Source of the DNA: JADJVL01 sp046331545
GTDB lineage: Bacteria > Acidobacteriota > Holophagae > Holophagales > Holophagaceae
Length of the DNA stretch: 64,000 nucleotides
Direction: 5' to 3'
Assembly: GCA_046331545.1 (NCBI GenBank)
Contig: JAXLQR010000002.1
Coordinates: 3,415,237 to 3,479,236 of the forward strand
Part shown: in pieces, positions 48,583-57,223 of the stretch
Layout: every line of letters starts with the position of its first letter
How positions within the stretch are numbered: the stretch's first letter is position 1
Notes under the pieces: generated by a model
The model's input: the letters and a program-made list of their open reading frames with translations, nothing else
What the model was told of the DNA's origin: nothing
Databases searched by the model: none
Made by a program: the position numbers and the translations under genes

Positions 48583-51183
48583 CTACCGCAAGCCTTCCAC
48601 CACGTACAGGCTCGAGCGGTTCCGCTGCACTTCGAGTGCCGCGGCCTTTCCATCCCGGTCGAGACACACCCACCCCAGGCCGTCCAGGGCGGTGTCCGGG
48701 GGTGCGAGGGTGCGCAGTTCCGTGCGGTGCCCCGTGGCCAGGTCCAGCCGAGTGATCGGCAGGGGAGCATGCCCCGAGGCGGCCAGGAGGAGGGCCTTGC
48801 CGTCCCGGCTCCACTGGGCCGGGTCGTCACCCTTCTGGAGGAACGGAACCGGGACCGCGGGGCCGACTTCCTGCAGCGGCAGGATCCGGTGGCCCCTCCC
48901 CACGCACCCGAACAGCAGCCGGGTGTGGTCCGGGCTGAGGAGGAAGCGGACGCCCAGCTGGTCGGCGCATTCGGGCGTCTCCCCGAGGTCCCGCACCATC
49001 GCCCCCTCGAACGTCCTCAACACCATGCGCGGCGCGGCGCCACGGGGGAACTCGCAGAGCAGCAGCGAGGCGCCGAGGACGGCCAGGGGCATCGGGAACC
49101 GCCCCTTCTCCTCGAGAAAGGAGGCTTCCGCGCGTCCGTCCTGGGGGCGGATGTGGACACGGATTCCCGCCTTCTCGACGCTGCAGCTCAGCACCTCCCC
49201 GGAGTCCGGGGAAATCGTGATCCAGCGGCTGTCGGGCTGCGGCTTGGGGCCAGGGCCGGAGGGGTCGACATTGTGCAGGAACATGAAGAACGGCCGGTCC
49301 TTGTCGAGGGGGTCCTCGTAGGACATGGCCTGCCGGCCGTCCGTGGAGAGCGTGAGCAGGCTGCACCACTTGTACTTGCCGATCTCCCGGAACGGTTCTG
49401 AAGGACCCGGCTGCACCAGCACGCTTTTGCGGAGCACGCCATGGGTCAGCAGGACCCTGCCGTCCGCGGCGATGTCCTCGAGGCGGATGTCATCGGGGAT
49501 GGCGCTCACCACCCGGACCCGGCCCTTGAGATCCACAGCGCGGAGGTTCCCCTCCGGATCGCTGAAGGTGGTGAACCAGATCTCCTGGCCTCCGGGATGC
49601 CAGCAGAGGCCGCCCAGGGAGATGACCATGCCCGTGAGGGCCCTCGCCTTTCCGGACTTGAGGTCGAGCAGCGTGACCCGGCCTTGGGAAGTCCCTGGCT
49701 CCATGCGCAGAAACGCGATGCTCTGGCCGTCCGGGGAGAATCGAGGATTCTGGTAGCTCCATTCTCCCTGTTCGAGCACGGTGCCCGGGGGGCACTCCAG
49801 CCGGTTATTCCGCTCCTCGGCCCTGACCAGCAGCATCCGCGATCCGTCCGGAGCCCAGTCCGCCGCCAGGATGTTCGACTCCGAAAGCACCGGCGAGCCC
49901 CCGGCGAGCTGGCCGATGGCCAAGGTACCGGACGTGTCGTAGGTGCGAGAGGGGGCCCTGAGCACCCTCTGCGCGGTGGCCACCTCGTCCCTCGGAGAAA
50001 CAGCCAGGAGCTTCGCCCCTGGCTGATCCAGGGAGCGGGCCTCGGTGCTGCCCGCGCGGGTGGAATAGACGCCAGGCTGCGCCCCGGTCCACCAGGCCGA
50101 GAACAGAATCGTCTGGCCGTCCCGCGCGAATCGGGCCGCCTCCACCTTGCCGCTCTCGAAGGTCAGGCGATGGAAGACCGGAACGGCGGGCTTCCGGCGG
50201 AACGACAGGCCCACGCCCGTTCCGAGGAGGAGGCAGCCCAGGAGGCCTGCCAGGGCCCAGACCATGGAAACCCGCGGGCCGCGCCTGCCGCCCAGGTGGG
50301 CCAGCGGCTGGCTCAGGCTGGATTGGGTGAGCGTCTCCAGGGCGAAGCCCAGGTCCCGGGCGGATTGGAAGCGCTGGGTAGGGTCCTTCTGCAGGCAGTG
50401 ATCCAGGATCTGGGCCGCGGCCGGAGGCACACCCAGCGCCGGATCCAGCGTCGGCGGTTCCTGGGTGAGGATGGCGTTGAGGGTCTCGATGGCCGAGCTG
50501 CCCGAGAAGGGCCGCTGCCCCGTGAGCATCTCCCACAGCACCACGCCGAAGGCGAAGAGGTCCGAGCGCGCGTCCACCGCATGGCCTCGGATCTGCTCGG
50601 GGCTCATGTAGCCCACGGTGCCGAGCACCACGCCCTCCTGGGTTTTCGGGCCGGAGTCGAGGGCCCGGGTGGGCTGGTCGGGATCGCTGGGCAGGAGGGG
50701 CGCGTCGGCGACCTTGGCGAGGCCGAAGTCGAGGATCTTGAGGCGGCCGTCCTTCGTGACCCACAGGTTGTCGGGCTTGAGGTCCCGGTGGACGATCCCC
50801 TTCTCGTGGGCCGCGGCCAGGCCGGCGGCCATCTGGCGGGCCAGATCGAGGGCCTTGCGGGCGGGCAGGGGGCCCTGGGCAAGGCGGCTGCGCAGGGTCT
50901 CGCCCTCGAGCAGCTCCATCACCGCGAAGGCGGTGTCGCCCTCGTGGCCGATGTCGAAGAGGCCGGTGATGTTCGGGTGGTTCAGGGCCGCCACCGCCCT
51001 GGCCTCGCGCTCGAAGCGGGCCAGGGCATCCGGGTGGGTTGCGAGGTGCTCCGGCAGCACCTTGATGGCCACGAGGCGGTCGAGGCGCGCGTCCTTGGCC
51101 TTCCACACCTCGCCCATGCCGCCCGCGCCCAGGGGGGCGAGGAGCTCGTAGGGACCGAGCCTGGCTCCGGGCTGGAGGGTCAT
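48583..51183 (-). CDS. Ser/Thr protein kinase with TolB-like propeller sensor (paralogue 1)
   Basis: 866 aa. The kinase domain (~12-275) has GAGGMGEV, K41, HRDLKPDN with D134, and DFG with D152. A membrane helix at ~305-325 (MVWALAGLLGCLLLGTGVGL) leads to a ~530-residue beta-propeller-like part with repeats such as NPRFSPDGQSIAFLRM and DGKALLLAASG. The cytoplasmic kinase would be tuned by the external propeller. Last of three overlapping kinase genes (ATGA junction). The sensor part is the most diverged of the three. Confidence 0.93.
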   Translation of the reverse strand: MTLQPGARLGPYELLAPLGAGGMGEVWKAKDARLDRLVAIKVLPEHLATHPDALARFEREARAVAALNHPNITGLFDIGHEGDTAFAVMELLEGETLRSRLAQGPLPARKALDLARQMAAGLAAAHEKGIVHRDLKPDNLWVTKDGRLKILDFGLAKVADAPLLPSDPDQPTRALDSGPKTQEGVVLGTVGYMSPEQIRGHAVDARSDLFAFGVVLWEMLTGQRPFSGSSAIETLNAILTQEPPTLDPALGVPPAAAQILDHCLQKDPTQRFQSARDLGFALETLTQSSLSQPLAHLGGRRGPRVSMVWALAGLLGCLLLGTGVGLSFRRKPAVPVFHRLTFESGKVEAARFARDGQTILFSAWWTGAQPGVYSTRAGSTEARSLDQPGAKLLAVSPRDEVATAQRVLRAPSRTYDTSGTLAIGQLAGGSPVLSESNILAADWAPDGSRMLLVRAEERNNRLECPPGTVLEQGEWSYQNPRFSPDGQSIAFLRMEPGTSQGRVTLLDLKSGKARALTGMVISLGGLCWHPGGQEIWFTTFSDPEGNLRAVDLKGRVRVVSAIPDDIRLEDIAADGRVLLTHGVLRKSVLVQPGPSEPFREIGKYKWCSLLTLSTDGRQAMSYEDPLDKDRPFFMFLHNVDPSGPGPKPQPDSRWITISPDSGEVLSCSVEKAGIRVHIRPQDGRAEASFLEEKGRFPMPLAVLGASLLLCEFPRGAAPRMVLRTFEGAMVRDLGETPECADQLGVRFLLSPDHTRLLFGCVGRGHRILPLQEVGPAVPVPFLQKGDDPAQWSRDGKALLLAASGHAPLPITRLDLATGHRTELRTLAPPDTALDGLGWVCLDRDGKAAALEVQRNRSSLYVVEGLR

Positions 51184-53834
51184 TTCAGGCCCTCGATGAG
51201 GTACAGGTCGGAGAGCTTGCGGACGTAGTTGTAGGCGAGGGCCTTGGCGTCGGGGGTCATGGCGAAGGAGCGGAGGCCCGGAAGCCCGCCGGGGTTGGCG
51301 GGGGTGATCTCGCGCACCAGGCTCCGCTTCCCCGTGGCGACGTCGACGCGGACGATGCGGGTGGGGAAACCGTCCCGGTTGAAGACGTAGATGGCGCTGC
51401 CGTCGGCGTTCCAGCGCATCGGGACCTCCCCGGGCTCGACGCCCTTCACCGCCCGCTTGGCCTCGCCGCGGGTGGAGACGAGGACGTAGGGGGCGTCGAG
51501 CAGGCTCCCGCTCCGCTCCCGCAGCAGGATCCAGGCCCCGTCCGGCGAGATGGCCTGGGAGCCGGCGGTGCCGCTCATGCCCTCGGTCGCCAGGGGGGTC
51601 CGGGCCCCGGTCCCGAGGTCCAGCACCTGGTAGGTGCTGCTGGAGTCGGCGCCCACCCGCGGGATGAGCGCCCGGCGGCCATCGGGGAAGGGCTCGGCGC
51701 TGAAGGTGACCTTCAGCTCGTCCACGGGCCAGGTGCGGGTCGGTCCTGGCCCCAGGGGCACGACGCTCACGGTGGGCGTGTCCTCCCCGTCCCGCTGGGT
51801 GGTCATGACGTGCTGGCCGTCCGCCATGAAGAAGGCGGTGGCGGCCTCCCCCAGGCGGGTGGGCAGGGAGCCATCGGAGGTGCGCAGGTAGACGTACCGG
51901 CGCTCGTCCACGCTGGTCCACACGCTGCCGCTGCCCAGGAGCAGGCGCTTCCCGTCAGGGCTGATGTCGAAGGCGGTGGTGGCCTCGTTCCAGGAGAGGT
52001 CCTTCTCCCGGTAGTCCGGGGCGCTCATCCCCATGGCGCCTTTCACCACGAGGCCGAGGGAGGCGAGGGCGCGACCGTCCCGGCCCACGTCCAGCAGTTC
52101 CAGGAGGCCCGCCTGGCGGGCCAGGAGGCGGCGGCGTCCCGAGTCCGACAGGGCCCACAGGCTGCTGGCGCCATCCCGGAACTCGGTAAACCAGACCTCG
52201 TCGCCGCCGGGACCCCAGGCCAGCCCGGTGAATCCCTTCAGCTCCGCGAGGACCTTCCGTTGCCCCTGGAGGTCCACCAGCACGAGCCGGCCGTCCCCCT
52301 GGCGGAAGCTGGGCTGCTCGAAACAGGCGAGGCGGTCCCCGCGGGGGGACAGGCGCACCGCCCAGGTGAAGATCGCCCGGCTGGCGACGGGATGGCCGGC
52401 GGGGAACTCCAGCACCGTCTGCTGGCTCGTCGCGGCCTTGTCGCCCGCGGACAGGGGCGCGGTCAACACGACCGCCAGATCGCGGCCGTCGGGCATCCAG
52501 TCGCCGTCGAAGATGCCGTCCTGGACCACGCGCACGCCGCCGCCGGGCGTGACCCGGGCCAGCTGCCCGAGTTCGAAGCCCGCCCAGAGGCGGGGGTCCA
52601 TCTTCAAGGCCAGTTCCCCCGAAGGGGAGACGGACAGGATGGTGCCGCCCTTGACGCCGAGGCTGCGGGGCTCGAGCGCGAGGGGGTTCACGCTGAAGAC
52701 CTCCGGCGGCTCGCCGTTCCAGCGGGCGCTGTAGACCACCTCCTGGCTGCCGGGCAGGAAGCGGGCGCGGTCCACGGTGCCCTTGCCGAAGGTGAGGCGC
52801 TTGAAGGTGGGCTGGGCGGCGCCGCCCCGCAGGGTCCATCCGAGGAAGGCCGCCCCGGCCACCACGCCTGCGATGACCGCGGTCCACAACCCCGTCGTCC
52901 GCCGGTTCGGCGCGGCGAAGGGGGCCGTGAAGGGGGCCTGGGAGGTGGACGAGGTCGAGCCCGCGGACTCGAGGGCGAAGGCCAGGTCGTGGGCGCTGGC
53001 GAAGCGCAGGGCGGGATTCTTCTCCAGGCAGTGGGAGAGGAGGCGCTGGAGGCCCGAGGGGACCGGATGCCCGCTGGCGGCCTCCAGGTCCGGCGGATCC
53101 TCCTTGAGGATGGCCGCCAGGGTGTCGGCGGTGGTGTCCCGGGCGAAGGCCTTGCGCCCCGTGAGCATCTCGAAGAGCACCACGCCGAAGCTGAAGAGGT
53201 CGCTGCGGGCGTCCACGGCCTCGCCGCGCACCTGCTCGGGGCTCATGTAGCCGACGGTGCCGAGGATCATGCCCGCCTGGGTGAGGCCCGCCCCTCCCGC
53301 CGCCAGGGCCTCCGTGGGCAGGAGGGAGTTCGACCCGCCGCCCGGAGCGAGGGCGGAACCCTGCTTGGCCAGCCCGAAGTCGAGGATCTTCAGGCGCTCG
53401 TCCTTGGTGATCCAGAGATTCTCCGGCTTGAGGTCCCGGTGGATGAGGCCCTTCTCGTGGGCCGCGGCGAGGCCATGGGCCATCTGGATCGCGAGGTCCA
53501 CCGCCTTGCGCGGCGAGAGCGGGCCCTGGGCCAGGCGGGCGCGGAGGGACTCGCCCTCCAGGAGCTCCATCACGGCGAAGACCGCGGCACCCTCGCGGCC
53601 GATGTCGTGGAGCGCCGTGATGTTCGGGTGGTTCAGCGCCGCCACGGCCTTGGCCTCCCGCTCGAAGCGGGCCAGGGCGTCGGCGTTGGCGGCGAGGTGC
53701 GCCGGCAGCACCTTGATGGCCACGAGGCGGTCGAGGCGGGCGTCCTTGGCCTTCCAGACCTCCCCCATGCCGCCGGCGCCCAGGGGCGACAGGATCTCGT
53801 AGGGGCCGAGCTTCGCGCCGGGCTGGAGGGTCAT
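51180..53834 (-). CDS. Ser/Thr protein kinase with TolB-like propeller sensor (paralogue 2)
   Basis: 884 aa. The catalytic residues K41, D134 (HRDLKPEN) and D152 (DFG) are intact, and the activation segment GTVGYMSPEQVRGEAVDARSD is typical. The membrane helix is at ~315-335 (WTAVIAGVVAGAAFLGW). The propeller has clear units such as TAFDISPDGKRLLLGSG and AISPDGAWILLRERS. The kinase half is almost interchangeable with paralogue 3, including the linker FTAPFAAPNRR. It overlaps both flanking kinase genes by 4 bp. Confidence 0.94.
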   Translation of the reverse strand: MTLQPGAKLGPYEILSPLGAGGMGEVWKAKDARLDRLVAIKVLPAHLAANADALARFEREAKAVAALNHPNITALHDIGREGAAVFAVMELLEGESLRARLAQGPLSPRKAVDLAIQMAHGLAAAHEKGLIHRDLKPENLWITKDERLKILDFGLAKQGSALAPGGGSNSLLPTEALAAGGAGLTQAGMILGTVGYMSPEQVRGEAVDARSDLFSFGVVLFEMLTGRKAFARDTTADTLAAILKEDPPDLEAASGHPVPSGLQRLLSHCLEKNPALRFASAHDLAFALESAGSTSSTSQAPFTAPFAAPNRRTTGLWTAVIAGVVAGAAFLGWTLRGGAAQPTFKRLTFGKGTVDRARFLPGSQEVVYSARWNGEPPEVFSVNPLALEPRSLGVKGGTILSVSPSGELALKMDPRLWAGFELGQLARVTPGGGVRVVQDGIFDGDWMPDGRDLAVVLTAPLSAGDKAATSQQTVLEFPAGHPVASRAIFTWAVRLSPRGDRLACFEQPSFRQGDGRLVLVDLQGQRKVLAELKGFTGLAWGPGGDEVWFTEFRDGASSLWALSDSGRRRLLARQAGLLELLDVGRDGRALASLGLVVKGAMGMSAPDYREKDLSWNEATTAFDISPDGKRLLLGSGSVWTSVDERRYVYLRTSDGSLPTRLGEAATAFFMADGQHVMTTQRDGEDTPTVSVVPLGPGPTRTWPVDELKVTFSAEPFPDGRRALIPRVGADSSSTYQVLDLGTGARTPLATEGMSGTAGSQAISPDGAWILLRERSGSLLDAPYVLVSTRGEAKRAVKGVEPGEVPMRWNADGSAIYVFNRDGFPTRIVRVDVATGKRSLVREITPANPGGLPGLRSFAMTPDAKALAYNYVRKLSDLYLIEGLK

Positions 53835-56548
53835 CGCGTCTTGCCTTTCCGCGCCAGGCCCGGCACACCATCGGCCACCAGGATGCTGAAGAGGTTCTCG
53901 GTCTCCGAGAGCACGAGGCGCTTCCCGTCCGGCGAGAGGCCGAGGGATTCGGTCTTCCAGTCGGGGTCGAAGCCCGCGAGCCTGCGGCGGGTGGCGGTGG
54001 TGTCCTTGCCGGGCACGAAGTCCTGGACGTAGACGCCGTCGAGGCCCCGCTCGTCCTGCCCCGTGAAGACGATGCGCCGCCCGTCCGGCATCCAGCGGGA
54101 GCGGCCGACGGTGACGACGGACTTGCGCTTGGTCTCCTGGCTGATGCTGACCCCGGCGTCCTTCCCGTCCTCGATGCGCACGGCCTGGAGGGTGGAGCGG
54201 GTGCCCTCGGCGGTGAGGTAGAGGGCCCACACGCCATCCGGCGAGACTTCGGGGAGCAGGGCCGCGGCCCCGGGGACGAGGAGCTGGGTGCCGCTGCCAT
54301 CCGGATGCACCTTCCAGATGCCGGGGGTCCGGCGGTTCCCGGACGCGTAGACGATCCAGCGGCCGTCGGGGGTCTGGGTGGGGTTCTCCGCGTCCTCGCC
54401 GTCCCGGCTCACCTGGCGGGCCCCGGTCCCGTCGGGGTTGGAGGCCCAGATCTCGAAGACGCCCATCCGGTTGGAGCTCCAGAGGAGGCTCTTGCCGTCC
54501 GGCGTGAGGCCGGGATCCCAGTCCTCGGCCGGATCGTCCGTGATGCTGCGCACCACGCCGCTCCGGGTGGAGACGGCCCAGAGGTCGAGGTTGCCGGAGC
54601 GGTTCGACGAGAAGGTCACCCATTCGCCGTCCCGGCTGAACACGGGCTGGCGGTCGTTGATGCTGCCGCGGGTGAGCCAGCGGGGGGCCGCCTTGCCGGC
54701 GAGGTCCCACTCCCGCAGGTTCTGGCGGCCCGTCAGGCAGTCGTAGAGGATGCGGCCGTCGGGGAGCAGGTCCAAGGTGTTCCCGTTGTTCGGGGCCCAG
54801 AACAGGCGCTGGATGGCCTGGGTGCGGATGTTCTGACGCACGGCCTGGCAGGAGCTGACGGCGACGCCGTTGCCGGCCACCGATTCGGACTGCATGTAGA
54901 TGAGCTCCTCGTTGCCGGCCCACACGGCGCTGGAGAGGGTCCCGGAGCCGAGGGGGGGCTTGAGCTCCTGGAAGCGCCCGCCCTCCACCTCCACCACGAA
55001 CACCTTGCGGAGCTGCCCCCCGGTGGTGGCCGCGGAGAAGGTGTTGAGGGCGATGCGGCGGCCGTCCGGGCTCCACCGGGGATTGCCGATGGACTCTCCG
55101 GGGAAGGTGGCGAGCACGCGCTCGGCGCCCCCCGCCGCGGGGAGGAGCACCACGAGGCTGTCGGTGCGATCCTTCTCAATGCGCAGGCGCACGAGGGCGA
55201 TCTGCTGTCCATCGGGCGACCAGTCGCCCTGGACCACGTCCTCGGCGACCTTCCGGGGCTCCCCGCCCATGACGAAGGTGCGGTACAGGGTGCCGGTGCG
55301 TCCGGCGGCGCGCACGAAGAGCACCGAGGAGCCGTCGGGAGAGAAGCGGGGGAAGTCGTCGGGCCCCTCGGTCAGCACCCGCTCGGCGCCGCCCTTCAGC
55401 TGCTTGAGCCAGATGCGGGGCCGGCCCTCCCGGTCGGAGGTGAAGGCCAGGGTCTGACCGTCGGGACTGGCGGCCGGCGAGGTGTCGTGGCCGCTGTGGG
55501 TGACGGGCCTCAACGTGACCACGGGCGTGGGCGGCGGTCCGCCCCGGAGGACCCAGCCCGCGACGCCGGCGCCCAGCACCGCAAGGGCCACCAGACCGGC
55601 CCAGAGCCGCGTGGCGCGGCGGTTGGGCGGCGCGAAGGGGGCGGTGAAGGGGGCCGCGCTGTCGGTGCCCGAGCCCAGGTTCGACAGGGCGAAGGCCAGG
55701 TCCTCGGCGTCGTGGAAGCGCTGGCCGGGATCCTTCTCCAGGCAGTGCTGGAGGATCCGCTGGAGGCCCGGCGGCACGGCACGGCCCGACGCCTCCAGCT
55801 CGGGCGGGTCGTCCCGGAGGATGGCCGCGAGGGTGTCGCTGGTGGTGTCCCGGGCGAAGGCCTTCTTCCCGGTGAGCATCTCGAAGAGCACCACCCCGAA
55901 GCTGAAGAGGTCGCTGCGGGCGTCCACGGCCTCGCCCCGCACCTGCTCGGGGCTCATGTAGCCCACGGTGCCGAGGATCATGCCGGCCTCGGTCTGGTGC
56001 GGCGCCGCGCCCGCGGCGAGGGCCTCGGTGGGCAGCAGGGAATTGGAGCCGGAGCCCGGGCCGGGCTTCGCGGCCTGCTTGGCGAGGCCGAAGTCCAGGA
56101 TCTTGAGGCGGCCGTCCCGGGTGAGCCAGAGGTTCTCGGGCTTGAGGTCGCGGTGGATCACGCCCTTCTCGTGGGCGGCGGCGAGGCCCTTGGCCATCTG
56201 GATGGCCAGCTCCGTCGCCTTGCGGGGCGGGAGCGGCCCCTGGGCGAGGCGGGCGCGGAGCGTCTCCCCCTCCAGCAGTTCCATCACCGCGAAGACGAGC
56301 CCGTCCTGCCTCCCGGTGTCGAAGAGGCCGAGGATGTTCGGGTGGTTCAGCGCGGCCACGGCCTTGGCCTCCCGCTCGAAGCGGCCCAGGGCGTCGGCGT
56401 TGGCGGTGAGGTGTTCCGGCAGCACCTTGATGGCCACGAAGCGGTCGAGGCGGGCGTCCTTCGCCTTCCAGACCTCCCCCATGCCTCCGGCGCCGAGGGG
56501 GGAGAGGACCTCGTAGGGGCCGAGTCTCGTTCCAGGCTGGAGGGTCAT
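53831..56548 (-). CDS. Ser/Thr protein kinase with TolB-like propeller sensor (paralogue 3)
   Basis: 905 aa; first gene of the kinase operon. The kinase domain has the same K41/D134/D152 set. The membrane helix is at ~318-336 (LWAGLVALAVLGAGVAGWVL). The propeller is the most regular of the three, with TolB-type repeats PRFSPDGSSVLFVRA, NPRWSPDGRRIALNTFS, PVFSRDGEWVTFSSNRSG and GRWIVYASGNRRTPGIW. Such kinase-propeller fusions are abundant in Acidobacteriota. A TAGCAT hexamer (complement of 56564-56569) upstream is a possible -10. Confidence 0.95.
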   Translation of the reverse strand: MTLQPGTRLGPYEVLSPLGAGGMGEVWKAKDARLDRFVAIKVLPEHLTANADALGRFEREAKAVAALNHPNILGLFDTGRQDGLVFAVMELLEGETLRARLAQGPLPPRKATELAIQMAKGLAAAHEKGVIHRDLKPENLWLTRDGRLKILDFGLAKQAAKPGPGSGSNSLLPTEALAAGAAPHQTEAGMILGTVGYMSPEQVRGEAVDARSDLFSFGVVLFEMLTGKKAFARDTTSDTLAAILRDDPPELEASGRAVPPGLQRILQHCLEKDPGQRFHDAEDLAFALSNLGSGTDSAAPFTAPFAPPNRRATRLWAGLVALAVLGAGVAGWVLRGGPPPTPVVTLRPVTHSGHDTSPAASPDGQTLAFTSDREGRPRIWLKQLKGGAERVLTEGPDDFPRFSPDGSSVLFVRAAGRTGTLYRTFVMGGEPRKVAEDVVQGDWSPDGQQIALVRLRIEKDRTDSLVVLLPAAGGAERVLATFPGESIGNPRWSPDGRRIALNTFSAATTGGQLRKVFVVEVEGGRFQELKPPLGSGTLSSAVWAGNEELIYMQSESVAGNGVAVSSCQAVRQNIRTQAIQRLFWAPNNGNTLDLLPDGRILYDCLTGRQNLREWDLAGKAAPRWLTRGSINDRQPVFSRDGEWVTFSSNRSGNLDLWAVSTRSGVVRSITDDPAEDWDPGLTPDGKSLLWSSNRMGVFEIWASNPDGTGARQVSRDGEDAENPTQTPDGRWIVYASGNRRTPGIWKVHPDGSGTQLLVPGAAALLPEVSPDGVWALYLTAEGTRSTLQAVRIEDGKDAGVSISQETKRKSVVTVGRSRWMPDGRRIVFTGQDERGLDGVYVQDFVPGKDTTATRRRLAGFDPDWKTESLGLSPDGKRLVLSETENLFSILVADGVPGLARKGKTR

Positions 56549-56623
56549 GGGTGGGTGGGGACCATGCTACTTCGCCCGGGTCCGGCCTCCTAAGGGTTCC
56601 GCCGGGTGGACCCGACCGGGTCC

Positions 56624-56663
56624 GGCCCGGCTTGGCGAGGCCCGGCTTGGCGAGGCCCGGCGG
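56624..56663. repeat. 15-bp GC-rich tandem repeat
   Basis: The unit GGCCCGGCTTGGCGA occurs at 56624-56638 and 56639-56653, with a partial third copy. It lies in the 204-bp divergent spacer between kinase 3 and the globin gene. No gene is seen in that spacer. Confidence 0.7.
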
Positions 56664-56752
56664 AGGGCGGCCCGGGGGGGCCCGAGGACGGGGCGGCCCA
56701 CCTGTGATGGACGTCCGCGCGCTCCCGCCCCAAGCTGCAGGGGAGGGGATCC

Positions 56753-57166
56753 ATGGACGACCGCACGCTCTCGATCTTCGGCGACAGCCTCCAGCGCTGC
56801 TCGGCCCATCCGGACTTCCTGGACCTCTTCTACGAGGCCTTCCTGGGCTCCTCCCCCAAGGTCCGGGAGAAGTTCGCCAACACGGACTTCGTGAAGCAGA
56901 AGCGGGCCCTGCACGCCTCGCTGAACCTCATGCTGCGGGCCGCCCGGGAGGAGGACCTGGGGCCGCCGCGCTACCTCGACGACCTGGCGCGCCGCCATGG
57001 GGCCCAGGACCTGGACATCGGCTCGGAGTACTACGACCTGTGGCTGGACAGCCTCCTGGCCACGGTCTCCGTCTGCGACTCCGAGGCCTCCGAGGAGGTC
57101 CGGGCCGCCTGGGAGAAGGTGATGGGCGTGGGCATCCGCTACCTCTGCGCCCGCTACAACGAATAG
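56753..57166 (+). CDS. Single-domain globin
   Basis: 137 aa, all-helical, no reductase domain. The F-helix block YLDDLARRHGAQDLDIGSEYYDLWLDSLLATV places the proximal histidine at H82, and VKQKRALHASLNLMLRAA is the E-helix with a Gln/Lys-type distal position. WEKVMGVGIRYL is the H-helix. It may bind O2 or NO and act as a sensor for the adjacent signalling genes, since it lies between the kinase operon and an FHA phosphatase. GGGGAGGGGA Shine-Dalgarno upstream. Confidence 0.87.
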   Translation: MDDRTLSIFGDSLQRCSAHPDFLDLFYEAFLGSSPKVREKFANTDFVKQKRALHASLNLMLRAAREEDLGPPRYLDDLARRHGAQDLDIGSEYYDLWLDSLLATVSVCDSEASEEVRAAWEKVMGVGIRYLCARYNE

Positions 57167-57210
57167 GGGCTGGAGCCGGAGCCGGGGCTTCCAATTCCGG
57201 GGGAGCCTCG

Positions 57211-57216
57211 TACCCT
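57211..57216 (+). promoter_or_regulatory. -10-like hexamer of the first FHA-GAF-SpoIIE gene
   Basis: TACCCT lies 7 nt before ATG 57224, another close-spaced hexamer suggesting leaderless transcription. No Shine-Dalgarno is seen. Confidence 0.5.
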
Positions 57217-57223
57217 TCCAGGC

